Origin: a bacterium
GTDB taxonomy: Bacteria > Electryoneota > Electryoneia > Electryoneales > Electryoneaceae
Length of the DNA stretch: 64,000 bases
Assembly: GCA_028278125.1 (NCBI GenBank)
Contig: JANQEY010000199.1
Location: 5,087-69,086 of the forward strand
Reading direction: 5' to 3'
Under the pieces are notes generated by a model. That model searched no databases and was not told the origin of the DNA. It saw nothing but the letters and a program-made list of their open reading frames with translations. The translations under genes were made by a program, and so were the position numbers. Shown one piece after another: positions 38,193-47,306 of the stretch (positions are counted from its first letter, which is position 1; each line of letters opens with the position of its first letter).

Positions 38193-38379
38193 GACTCGGT
38201 TATTTGAATTCTTCAATATATTATACTTACAAATGATATGCCAAAAATTAATTAATCAAACGTGTCGTTATATTATATATAATCAAAATGATGAGAATCG
38301 TGTTTCTTAACCGGTCTTCCAACTTCTCGACATTAAAGTCATAAAGTTCGACAATTTTGTCGAATTTGTTGATAATAGA

Positions 38380-39753
38380 TTAGTTGATGTCCCATTTTTT
38401 GATTCGATCACGAATATTCTTTTCGGACATTCCCAACCGCCTGGCTGTTTCACTTCTATTACCGCCGGTTTCATCCAGTATCCTTTTTATCTCTTTTTTT
38501 TCCATGAGTTCAAGCTTTTCAGGCAGGGTAAGGTCAGGATTACCTCCATCGAATAATTCTACGCCGATGTTTCTTTCAGTCATGATCGTAATTGAATCCG
38601 GTAGATCTTTAGCAGTTAAAACATCTCCACGGGTTAACACGACTGAGCTTTCGATGGCGTTTTCAAGTTCACGAACGTTTCCTGGCCAATGATATTTCAT
38701 CATCATGTCGAGTGTATCGCGTTCAACGCCGTTTACCTGCTTATTGTTGAGGGATGTATACTTATTTACAAAATGATCTATAAGTGGTGGGATATCGGAT
38801 TTTCTATCCCGCAATGGTGGTATGGTAATCCTGACAACATTCAGTCGGTAGAACAGGTCTTCCCTGAATGACCCGACATTCATAGCCTGTTGAATATCCC
38901 TGTTGGTGGCGGCCACAACCCGGACATCGATTTTCCGTTCTTTTTCACCGCCAAGAGGTAATATCAAACCTTCCTGCAGTACTCTGAGAAGTTTTACCTG
39001 TGCCTGCAGGGGAAGGTCACCAATTTCATCAATAAATAGTGTTCCACCATTGGCACGTTCAAAATGGCCTGTGTGATTTGCCAGGGCGCCAGTAAACGAT
39101 CCCTTTACGTGACCGAATAATTCACTCTCCAGCATGGTTTCAGGAATCGCGGAAATATTGACGGCAACAAATTGATTTTTACTTCTTGATGATGCAGAAT
39201 GGATTGCCTTTGCGATTAATTCCTTACCTGTGCCCGATTCACCCAGGATCAATATTGACGCTTGAGAAGGTGCCGCCCTGGCGACCATTCCAAGAACTTC
39301 CCTCATTTCTGAAGATACTGCAATTATGTTCTGATCTTTAAATTCGCCGATGCTGGCCTTAAGCTGCCTGTTTTCAGAAAGTAACAGTTTATGTTCGAGG
39401 GCTTTCTCCAGGTGCAGTTGCAAAGATGATAAATCTATCGGTTTTGTCACGTATGTATAGGCGCCATTATGCATGGCATTAACAGCGGTATCGATAGTCC
39501 CATGAGCCGTCATAACAACTACCTGGATATCAGGATTTATCTGTTGTATTTCTGAGAGCAGTTCGAGACCATCCATTTTCGGCATACGTAGATCAGTTAA
39601 AACCAGGTCAATTGATTCTTTCCTGATAAACTCTAACGCTTCAGCACCATCGGCTGCCTGGATGATTTCAAATCCCTGTTTTTTCAGGAATCCACTTAAA
39701 GTTTCACGCTGCAGAACTTCATCATCTGCAATAAGAATTTTGAAACCTTTCAT
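38380..39753 (-). CDS. Sigma-54-dependent response regulator (NtrC family)
   Basis: Response regulator of 457 residues with a receiver domain (phosphoacceptor D54 in LTDLRMPKMDG), an AAA+ domain with GESGTGKE near 172 and GSFTGA (the sigma-54 contact loop, slightly varied from GAFTGA), and a Fis-type helix-turn-helix at the C-terminus (SETARRLGMSEKNIRDRI). It activates sigma-54 promoters on phosphorylation by the adjacent kinase. The start shares one base with the kinase stop, so the pair is translationally coupled. Target genes are unknown. Confidence 0.95.
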   Translation of the reverse strand: MKGFKILIADDEVLQRETLSGFLKKQGFEIIQAADGAEALEFIRKESIDLVLTDLRMPKMDGLELLSEIQQINPDIQVVVMTAHGTIDTAVNAMHNGAYTYVTKPIDLSSLQLHLEKALEHKLLLSENRQLKASIGEFKDQNIIAVSSEMREVLGMVARAAPSQASILILGESGTGKELIAKAIHSASSRSKNQFVAVNISAIPETMLESELFGHVKGSFTGALANHTGHFERANGGTLFIDEIGDLPLQAQVKLLRVLQEGLILPLGGEKERKIDVRVVAATNRDIQQAMNVGSFREDLFYRLNVVRITIPPLRDRKSDIPPLIDHFVNKYTSLNNKQVNGVERDTLDMMMKYHWPGNVRELENAIESSVVLTRGDVLTAKDLPDSITIMTERNIGVELFDGGNPDLTLPEKLELMEKKEIKRILDETGGNRSETARRLGMSEKNIRDRIKKWDIN

Positions 39754-41435
39754 TAAACTTCCTTCTTAAGGTGGATTACGACTGAAGCACCGTTCCCACC
39801 GGTAGTCTCGATTACTACTTTACCAAAATGTTCCACGGCAATCCTGTGCACAATGGATAGCCCAATACCTGTTCCTTCTGGCTTGGTAGTAAAGTACAGG
39901 TCAAAAATTTTATCTCTGAGTGATTCAGCAATTCCCGGGCCATTATCTTTTATCCTGATAATTACCATATCATCCGATAATTCCGCCCCTAGATGTATTT
40001 CACCGGTTTTATCCTGAACAACATCCAGGGAATTCTGCAGCAGATTTATAATTGCCTGTTTTACCTGGTTTTGATCGAACAGAAATTCTGGATCTTCTTC
40101 AATCCTGGATGAGAAATTGACTCCCCTTGATTCACATGCAGGTCGATACAGAGTCTCGATGTCTTCGAAAATTTTTGAGAGTTTCCCCGGTTTTTTCACT
40201 ACTTTTGCGGGACGGGCAAAATTGAGAAAATCTTTTATAATGTTATCCAACCGCTGGTTTTCCATAATCATTGAATCCAGGAGCTGATTATACTCATCGC
40301 TGTCTTCTGCAGGGGAGAATTCGGCTTTTAGCCTTTGAGTAGCCATCCCGATTGTATTGAGAGGATTCCGTATTTCGTGCGCTACACTACCTGCCAACGC
40401 TCCCATCGCAGATAATTTTTCACGAATATTTCTCTCCGATTCCAATCTTCGAACTTCATTCTCGATCCTGGTTTTTTCAGATTCAATAATTTTTATGTTC
40501 TGCCGGGTTATTATAAACGCAAATGCAGTGGCAGCTAAAATTATAAACAGAGTAGTTCGCAAGATTAATGAAAAAGTACTTCTTCTGCGGATTTCATAAA
40601 TCTCTTCAATATCCAGGCCAAGACGGAGTGTTGTTTCACCAAGAAGTGTAAAGGGTGTAGACGCCTCAAACAGTTTCCCATCAGGAGTAGAGATAAAGTC
40701 TGCATAAAACTCCGTTCTGCCGAGCAAAATATTTCTGTCTTTATCATTGGGGGTTGCAATCCAGTTAGGAGCTCCGGGAGTGGCTGCAAGAATACCATCT
40801 TTACTGTCAATTAATACGTAACGGACCTCGGGACGGGAATCGATATCATACAACAGGGCACTTAATCCGAAATTACTTCTCATCTGTAGGATTTCATCAG
40901 CGCGAAAACTGACAATAATGGCACCAGCAGATGGTATTGATACTACTATTCCAAATCTTCTATCACCTGAGTGAGGGTTAAAAAATCCTATTACCTGTTC
41001 CTCAATATATTGAGTTGAAAGAAGAGGGGAGATTTTTTTAATCGTGTTGTCGTCAGGCCCGGAAAACCCGGGAGTGCCATTTGTTCGCTCCCCTTTTTTA
41101 TTAACAATATCAATGCAATAAATCCCAGCATTATTACTAATCGTCTGGAAATTAATCGAGCGATGACTATCTGAGTTCAATATTTCACGAACGAGGTGTC
41201 CAACGGAAAACAGGTGATCGGTGACAGTATTCTGGATAGCCTCTTCGGCGATTGTAGAAAGCTCAACTGAATTCTGAATGTGACTGATCAATCCCTCTGC
41301 CTGGCGTACAGCAAGATCATGCGTTAGTTTGCGTGTGTAAAAGTAATCCCAGATCGCAGCGATAAGGGTAAGTATAAACAATGTGAGCAAAAGTAATACT
41401 ACAAGATGTGTTGTAGAAGAAGATTTATTTGTCAT
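39753..41435 (-). CDS. Sensor histidine kinase
   Basis: Membrane kinase of 560 residues partnered with the sigma-54 regulator. TM1 at about 11-30 and TM2 at about 288-310 flank a periplasmic sensor region of about 255 residues. H353 lies in the HisKA box VAHEIRNPLNT. The ATP-binding domain contains NLLQNSLD, DNGPGI and GTGIGLSIV. The sensed signal is not evident. The start is ATG 41435, and its stop overlaps the regulator start. Confidence 0.95.
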   Translation of the reverse strand: MTNKSSSTTHLVVLLLLTLFILTLIAAIWDYFYTRKLTHDLAVRQAEGLISHIQNSVELSTIAEEAIQNTVTDHLFSVGHLVREILNSDSHRSINFQTISNNAGIYCIDIVNKKGERTNGTPGFSGPDDNTIKKISPLLSTQYIEEQVIGFFNPHSGDRRFGIVVSIPSAGAIIVSFRADEILQMRSNFGLSALLYDIDSRPEVRYVLIDSKDGILAATPGAPNWIATPNDKDRNILLGRTEFYADFISTPDGKLFEASTPFTLLGETTLRLGLDIEEIYEIRRRSTFSLILRTTLFIILAATAFAFIITRQNIKIIESEKTRIENEVRRLESERNIREKLSAMGALAGSVAHEIRNPLNTIGMATQRLKAEFSPAEDSDEYNQLLDSMIMENQRLDNIIKDFLNFARPAKVVKKPGKLSKIFEDIETLYRPACESRGVNFSSRIEEDPEFLFDQNQVKQAIINLLQNSLDVVQDKTGEIHLGAELSDDMVIIRIKDNGPGIAESLRDKIFDLYFTTKPEGTGIGLSIVHRIAVEHFGKVVIETTGGNGASVVIHLKKEV

Positions 41436-41776
41436 GGTTTATTCAAGATTTAGATCTTTTATGATAAATCCTTATAGACTGCTCAATAAAACTAATCCCA
41501 TGCGCTGATAGCAATATTATTCAGTTACCACTGAACGAAAATATAATAACTATCTCTCAGATAGTCCTCACCCGATCCAGGAATCTCTATTTATGCTGTT
41601 ATTTCTTGTTGTCCTTCCAGATTATACAGCCCTGGGAAGATATTAACCTCAGAATAATTATACTAAGTATACAAATAGGATTGGAACCATTTTCAAGAAT
41701 TAGGAAAACTTATGCTTGTGAGAGGAGATTGAATAATATATTTTCTCCAATCCTGATAATTAGATAACATTAACAA
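41436..41776. other. Divergent intergenic region with several inverted repeats
   Basis: A 341-base region between the kinase and resB. It has TTCAGT-TACC-ACTGAA (41520-41535), ACTATCT-CTC-AGATAGT (41549-41565), and a nine-base inverted pair AGGATTGGA (41677-41685) / TCCAATCCT (41746-41754) just before resB. No clear sigma-54 -24/-12 site was found. The last pair could form a leader stem in the resB mRNA. Confidence 0.5.
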
Positions 41777-43117
41777 ATGCCGGAAGAACAAATGCAATCA
41801 AACGATAAGCCTGGAAACGTAATCGACAGTTTCTGGAATTTGCTGAAGTCAATGAAATTTGCCATTATTTTGCTTATCGTCCTCACTATAGCTTCATTAT
41901 TTAACCTTTTCCTGAATGAATTTATAATCCCGGTGGATGGCGATTCCGAATTAATCTATAAAACATATGCCTCAAGGTACGGTGCTTTAAAAGCTTCTTT
42001 GCTGATGACGTTCCAGATGTACAAGCCATACCATTCCTGGTGGTACACCGGAATACTTGCAATTTTGACTCTTTCCATGCTGATCTGCGTCATTGACCGT
42101 GCGCCATCAATGTTCAGAAGATCATTCAGACCCACTTTTATCAGGAAACCGGAAACTTATACTGCATCAGAAAATCACTATACCCTGGTTGGGGAGAGTG
42201 GTTTTATCGACCTGGCCACAACTTTCTTGAAGAAAAAAGGGTACCTGGTTGCCTTCGATAAAAGTGAGCCGGGAGAGTATTTGTCCGCACGGAAGAATAC
42301 ATTTGCGCATATCGGCCCCTGGATACTTCACGTGGGGATGATTGTTCTGATAGTCGGTGGGGCGATGGTTGCCAGGAGTGAGTACAGGGAATATGTACGT
42401 GGATTACCTGGTGACTTTCTCATGCAGTCTGAGGATGAATGGGGGTTTAATGTCAGGGTGGATGATTTTATCATCAATTATCATCCGCTTAATGTAAAAC
42501 AAACCGTTTCAATTGGTTCCGACTCACTTGGACGAATAATTAACGTTAACGATGATGGGACATTTGAACTGGAACTGTATGGATATTTCGAGGGTGGATC
42601 TTACATACCTCAAGCTGGCGTCCTCAATTCTGTTGAGGCAGAGAGAATTTCGAACAGCTTTGATTTCCGAATGAGTAGTGGACGTCTCGACCAGTCTAAT
42701 ATTGCGGATTATATAGCAGTCTTAACCGTATTTGAGGGAAACAGGGAGATATTTACAAAACGGATTGAGGTTAATGTTCCGCTACGTTACAAAGGATACA
42801 GGTTTTACCAGTCAAGTTTTAACGATACAGTACGTGACGATAACGGTACCTGGATGACGATAATTGAGGTCAGGAAGGACAGGGGATCTGTTCTTGTTGC
42901 CATTGGACTGATACTGAGTACCATTGGCGTGTTTCTCGGGCTATATCTTGTTCCGAAACGGTTAAATATTATGGTTTTTCAAGAAAGTGGAAAAGAGAAA
43001 GTATTGCTTGTGGGCAAAACAACCAGGAACAAGACCAGTTTCGAGAATCACCTTGAAAACATTGTTAAATCTCTTTCTGATAATTCAGGCTACAAGGTTA
43101 TAAACGATGAAAAGTAG
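41777..43117 (+). CDS. ResB-like cytochrome c biogenesis protein
   Basis: System II cytochrome c maturation component that pairs with CcsA to deliver heme to apocytochromes. The 446-residue protein has membrane segments near 24-46, 88-108 and 170-200, a large extracytoplasmic domain, and a final segment (about 370-395). The conserved start region WNLLKSMKFAIILLIVLTIA matches the family. It overlaps a small membrane protein gene by eleven bases. Confidence 0.88.
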   Translation: MPEEQMQSNDKPGNVIDSFWNLLKSMKFAIILLIVLTIASLFNLFLNEFIIPVDGDSELIYKTYASRYGALKASLLMTFQMYKPYHSWWYTGILAILTLSMLICVIDRAPSMFRRSFRPTFIRKPETYTASENHYTLVGESGFIDLATTFLKKKGYLVAFDKSEPGEYLSARKNTFAHIGPWILHVGMIVLIVGGAMVARSEYREYVRGLPGDFLMQSEDEWGFNVRVDDFIINYHPLNVKQTVSIGSDSLGRIINVNDDGTFELELYGYFEGGSYIPQAGVLNSVEAERISNSFDFRMSSGRLDQSNIADYIAVLTVFEGNREIFTKRIEVNVPLRYKGYRFYQSSFNDTVRDDNGTWMTIIEVRKDRGSVLVAIGLILSTIGVFLGLYLVPKRLNIMVFQESGKEKVLLVGKTTRNKTSFENHLENIVKSLSDNSGYKVINDEK

Positions 43118-43622
43118 AAACCTGATTTTTGTAATTGTTTTAGTGATGATTGTGGGACTTCTGGTCTGGTCTGGAATTAAGGATAGAGCAGATGAAGAAA
43201 ATGCTCATGTACATGAGACTGAACCGGGGATGATGGGAAGTCATACCACTGGCACCGAGCAGCCTGTTGTATCGAATATCAGCCTGGCAATTAAACATGT
43301 ATCGGGGGATTCTATCCCATCAATGACAATAACTCCCGGCAGTATTAATGCAGTTACAGGAACTATATATTCGATTAAGGCTACTGATTTTTATACTCAT
43401 TGGAATTTTGATGGCAGGCCGGTGAACCTGTCATTCGAAGAAAAAAATCCTGCCGTTAAAATTGAGGTGTTCCAGGGTGACAGCCTGCTTTATTACCAAT
43501 GGGCATTCAAAAACATGCCCTTTTTCGGGATGGGTGGATTCAGCTCGGAACATCCGGGGGGGAAGGCAAAAGACCTGGCCTTCACTTTGTTGGCATACGA
43601 AGGACTAAGTTTCACGCATTGA
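43107..43622 (+). CDS. Small membrane-anchored protein between ResB and CcsA
   Basis: No family recognised. The 171-residue product has an N-terminal transmembrane helix (about 6-24), a His/Glu-rich linker (HVHETEPGMMGSHTTG), and a beta-rich extracytoplasmic domain. Its place between resB and ccsA, with an eleven-base overlap to resB, points to a role in heme delivery or cytochrome maturation. The methionine/histidine-rich linker could bind metal or heme; that is a guess. Confidence 0.6.
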   Translation: MKSRNLIFVIVLVMIVGLLVWSGIKDRADEENAHVHETEPGMMGSHTTGTEQPVVSNISLAIKHVSGDSIPSMTITPGSINAVTGTIYSIKATDFYTHWNFDGRPVNLSFEEKNPAVKIEVFQGDSLLYYQWAFKNMPFFGMGGFSSEHPGGKAKDLAFTLLAYEGLSFTH

Positions 43623-43646
43623 CAAAACCGTAATTGGAGATACAAG

Positions 43647-44975
43647 ATGTTACGTCCGGACGCGTTACTGTTTTCTATTGCATTCTGGGCATATTTACTG
43701 GGATTCCTGGGATATATCCTTCTTACGGCGCTGAATAAAAAGCAGTTCGGCATAATCTCCACAGCTTTGATGATTGTTGGAGTGATTCCACACACAGCTG
43801 CGTTTATTGTTCGCTGGACAGCACAAGGGCATTATCCCCTGGCTAATATGTACGAGTACATGGGAATGATGGCCTGGATGGTCGTACTTGGTATGATATA
43901 CTATGTTTTTAAATATAAAAACCATAAGATAGGAGTATTTACGTCGCCGGTGGTTGTGATGCTCCTTGTGACCGCCAGCCTACTGCCATCGGATATTAAC
44001 AGCCAATTGATGCCTGCCCTGCAATCGATCTGGTTAACAATTCACGTGACAATGGCTGCACTGGGATCTGGATCATTCTTGATCGCATTTGCTGCTGCAA
44101 GTTTATACCTCTTATCCATTTCAATGGATAAGAATGGGCGAAAACTTGAGGTTCTGAACAGGGAATGGTTCCTGTTTTTTATCTGCTGGATTGTAATACC
44201 GGTAGTGTCGATGATTCTGCTCAAGCTGGCCGGTTGGATGCCAACTCCCGTGAGAAGTCTGGCCGAAGCAAGAATGATGGGGCTGGAAGGGAAAGCTCTG
44301 ACATCATTTGCCCTGTACCTGGGACAGCAGCCAATACTGGCCGGACAATATGCTATAGGCCTTGGGATTGGAATGGTACTTGGCGCCATAACCTGGCCGA
44401 TTATTCACAAATTCAGAAACAGGGGTGACCGGGACTCATCATCTGGTTCACAATTTTTTACAGTTTTGATAATTGCACTGTTGTTGTCAGCAATTATCTC
44501 TGCGCAGCTTGTTCATGAAAATATGATTTCAGTTACATCATCGAGCTATTTTAAAATCTTCGAGTTCTTCGGTCCAACATTGATTGTATCGTGGTTTATT
44601 ACGCCAATCATGTTTTACATACTTCTTTTAATGGGTGGCGGATGGATAGGTAAGATCGGGATAAACAGGAAAATCCTTGAGGATCTTTCTTATACGTCAG
44701 TAGTTATTGGTTACCCTCTGTATACGGTGGGCGCGTTATTCGCGGGTGCTGTCTGGGCTGAACAGGCATGGGGAAGCTGGTGGAGCTGGGATCCAAAAGA
44801 AGTTGGAGCGTTGATTATCTGGCTGTTCTACACCGCGTTTCTGCATGCACGATTTAATCGACAATGGAAAGGTGAACGAGCAGCCATCCTCGTTATCCTG
44901 GGGATGGTGATGGTTTTCATAAGTTTCTTTGGAAATTACTTCTTCGGTGGGTTACATTCCTTTGAGGTTACATAG
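43647..44975 (+). CDS. CcsA-type heme lyase (cytochrome c biogenesis)
   Basis: CcsA/CcsB-type protein with the WWD heme-binding motif, AEQAWGSWWSWDPKE, in its C-terminal part, flanked by many transmembrane helices. It completes system II with ResB upstream. The length, 442 residues, is longer than minimal CcsA (about 300), with extra N-terminal helices. It is followed after 45 bases by an Rrf2 regulator. Confidence 0.92.
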   Translation: MLRPDALLFSIAFWAYLLGFLGYILLTALNKKQFGIISTALMIVGVIPHTAAFIVRWTAQGHYPLANMYEYMGMMAWMVVLGMIYYVFKYKNHKIGVFTSPVVVMLLVTASLLPSDINSQLMPALQSIWLTIHVTMAALGSGSFLIAFAAASLYLLSISMDKNGRKLEVLNREWFLFFICWIVIPVVSMILLKLAGWMPTPVRSLAEARMMGLEGKALTSFALYLGQQPILAGQYAIGLGIGMVLGAITWPIIHKFRNRGDRDSSSGSQFFTVLIIALLLSAIISAQLVHENMISVTSSSYFKIFEFFGPTLIVSWFITPIMFYILLLMGGGWIGKIGINRKILEDLSYTSVVIGYPLYTVGALFAGAVWAEQAWGSWWSWDPKEVGALIIWLFYTAFLHARFNRQWKGERAAILVILGMVMVFISFFGNYFFGGLHSFEVT

Positions 44976-45020
44976 GAATATTGTAAGTTAAGTATATTTG
45001 CAGGTGGTTTGGGAGGATAC

Positions 45021-45464
45021 ATGCTGAACGCAACGTCAGAATACGCTATCAGGGCTATAGGCTACCTGGCGACAGTCGAACCCGGTGAAAATATTGGTTC
45101 AACGGAGATAGCCGATGCGACAAATGTGCCAAAAAGATTTCTCCTGAAGATTCTGAATATGCTTAAAAATCAGGGAGTTATATCGACAACTCGCGGAATT
45201 GGTGGCGGTTTTTGCCTGGCAAGAAAGCCCGAGGATATCACACTGATGGAGATTGTAACTGTCTTTGAGGATATCAGCAGACATGCACACTGCCTCCTGG
45301 GGCATGATATTTGTGATCCGAAGGATCCTTGCCCGTTGCATATCGAATGGAGAAAAATACTTGACCAGATTGAATCATTTTTGCAAAACACCAGTGTTGC
45401 TTGTTTCAGGGATGCCAGGGATAAACATATTTTCGGAGTGATTCCAAAAACAGCAATGGAATGA
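45021..45464 (+). CDS. Rrf2-family transcriptional regulator, probably Fe-S
   Basis: This 147-residue regulator has an N-terminal winged helix (LNATSEYAIRAIGYLATVE) and three cysteines, C91, C98 and C104, in the position of the cluster ligands of IscR/NsrR. Spacing is x6 and x5, compared with x5 and x5 in IscR, so cluster binding is probable but not certain. The start is ATG 45021 behind GGGAGG. It may regulate the upstream cytochrome genes in response to oxygen, nitric oxide or iron-sulfur status. Confidence 0.86.
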   Translation: MLNATSEYAIRAIGYLATVEPGENIGSTEIADATNVPKRFLLKILNMLKNQGVISTTRGIGGGFCLARKPEDITLMEIVTVFEDISRHAHCLLGHDICDPKDPCPLHIEWRKILDQIESFLQNTSVACFRDARDKHIFGVIPKTAME

Positions 45465-45472
45465 TAAGATCG

Positions 45473-46312
45473 TCAGTCAAAAGGTGAAAGAAGTTGGTCT
45501 CTGCTCGGGATATCACCCATTTGTTCTGCAGTATGTTCCTCAATCTTGTGCAGTTTTATATTAATACTACCAAGAAATACCTTCAGGCTTGCTTTAACAG
45601 GATATGAATCCTCATCATTTGTGATCCATGCTGAGAAATATCCTGTCCAGCCGGCCACACCTTTAAAACCGAGGAAACCCTCGATAAAACGAATTTCACG
45701 TTCGAAATCCGAGTTTTCCAGGGATTGAGATTTTAAACGATCACTGATATTGAGCTCGACAGGTCCATACTTGTCATCTATAAAAGAATAAAACCTGTCG
45801 AAGGGTAGTTCTGTTTTATATTTCTGGAACAAAATTAAAAGTGTGGGTAAATCAAAAGTTCTACCTTTAAGCTTGACATCCTTGGAAATTGAAACAACCG
45901 GCTCACCATTCTCAGAACTTAGATATTTTATCGTTTTTACATGATAAAGAGAATCGGAATAATCAAAATTGTATGTCGTTATTGAGGAGTCGGGGTATTC
46001 ATAATCTACAGATCTAATGGATATCAGCCGGTCATGCTGCCTATCCATGAAGCTTTGATAGCGGTTGTGAAAATCAACGATAAAAACATTCGGATTAGAG
46101 TCAATTGTAATTCTATTGCATTGAACGGAGTCCTTCTTTGGATGCGGGATATCCAGGTCAAGAACCAGTGTTCCGATTCGCAAAGGACCATACTTTATCT
46201 TAAATACATAAGAATTGTATGCTTCCGAAGCAAAAGAAAATCCTGCTGCTACAATAGAAACTGAAATTATAAGCAAAATCAGGATGATTCGTTTCAAGTT
46301 CGAAGGTTTCAT
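45473..46312 (-). CDS. DUF3108 periplasmic protein
   Basis: Exported protein of 279 residues (signal peptide about 1-29) matching the DUF3108 family: an N-terminal strand pair (YVFKIKYGPLRIGTLVLDL) and a C-terminal strand block (GWTGYFSAWITNDEDSYPVK). The function of the family is unknown. It is convergent with the Rrf2 gene, with eight bases between stops. Confidence 0.8.
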   Translation of the reverse strand: MKPSNLKRIILILLIISVSIVAAGFSFASEAYNSYVFKIKYGPLRIGTLVLDLDIPHPKKDSVQCNRITIDSNPNVFIVDFHNRYQSFMDRQHDRLISIRSVDYEYPDSSITTYNFDYSDSLYHVKTIKYLSSENGEPVVSISKDVKLKGRTFDLPTLLILFQKYKTELPFDRFYSFIDDKYGPVELNISDRLKSQSLENSDFEREIRFIEGFLGFKGVAGWTGYFSAWITNDEDSYPVKASLKVFLGSINIKLHKIEEHTAEQMGDIPSRDQLLSPFD

Positions 46313-46410
46313 TATTTCTGGTTTTCAATTAATAATTATCAATAAATTCAGTGAGAAAAATATACCGGCAGAAAATTATTATTCTAAACTAATATAAAAT
46401 GAGTACCAAT

Positions 46411-46440
46411 AAAAATGCCCGGCGAGACTATAGCCGGGCG
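46411..46440 (-). terminator. Rho-independent terminator
   Basis: Seven-base-pair stem GCCCGGC / GCCGGGC (46417-46423, 46433-46439) with T-rich sequence on the minus strand. It ends the transcript of the gene at 46464. Confidence 0.85.
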
Positions 46441-46463
46441 TAAACTTTTTATATTCATGATTA

Positions 46464-47129
46464 TTAAATCTTCTTGACCCTGGGAGCTCGATGTGGTTCT
46501 CCACGAAGGTAGAAAAACTTCTTGGCATAGAGTCTCATCATCATTTCCATGTTTGATTCTATAACGTCGATGAGAACGGTTTTCTTTGTGTTACCCAGGC
46601 GGAAATCATCATAGATATATGGGTCTTCTTCAGTACCGACAACCAGTTTCATATTATAATACACAGATCGTCGGGAGAGTCTCCAGGTCTTAATAGTAAG
46701 CCATATTTTCCCTATTTCATTTGGCAGTGACTCATCCGGACTGCCACCTATCGCCCTGATCAATTTATCACGGTATTCCTCGTTCTCAGGGTTATTCCAC
46801 TTATCCGGATCGACATGGGGGAATTGCTTAAAATGCCTGTCGTAACATTTCGCTTCAAGGTAAAACTCGAGGTACTCCATGGTGAAGTTTAAACGGGTTG
46901 TATCACCAATAAACTCAACGTCTAACAGATCGTAAAATGCGACGTTCTCCAAGTCCTTTTTATACTTGTTGTAATCAAACCAGGCAACTGTTTTATCGAT
47001 CATAGATTCAATATCATATTGCGCTTCGGGATCATCCTTCGTGATCGCGGAATAAAAGATGATAAATCCTACTATCAGGATAACCGATGATATTGAAACT
47101 TTAAGGAAGGCTCTCCAGTATTTGTTCAT
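46464..47129 (-). CDS. Membrane-anchored protein of unknown family
   Basis: No family recognised. The 221-residue product has an N-terminal transmembrane helix (about 9-28), then a mostly charged extracytoplasmic or cytosolic domain with DIESMIDKTVAWFDYNKYKK and a basic C-terminus (RAPRVKKI). It sits between the DUF3108 gene and a patatin-barrel gene on the same strand, and its transcript ends at the terminator at 46411. Confidence 0.65.
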   Translation of the reverse strand: MNKYWRAFLKVSISSVILIVGFIIFYSAITKDDPEAQYDIESMIDKTVAWFDYNKYKKDLENVAFYDLLDVEFIGDTTRLNFTMEYLEFYLEAKCYDRHFKQFPHVDPDKWNNPENEEYRDKLIRAIGGSPDESLPNEIGKIWLTIKTWRLSRRSVYYNMKLVVGTEEDPYIYDDFRLGNTKKTVLIDVIESNMEMMMRLYAKKFFYLRGEPHRAPRVKKI

Positions 47130-47306
47130 TTTCTCTGTCTCCCTGACTAACGTAGTAACCTTCCGGCTGGAAGAGTCTAAACCTGAAATTATTACTTCAT
47201 GCGAATGAACGAATATAAAGAAACGGGACGGGAAGGTAAAGAACTTTTACGTGTTTGTATATGCTCTTTTAACATAGAGATTATCAGTAATTTAACTATT
47301 GTTAAG

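Noticed and set aside
41436..41776. Sigma-54 promoter for the kinase or cytochrome unit
   Set aside because: No GG-N10-GC type -24/-12 pair was found in the region.
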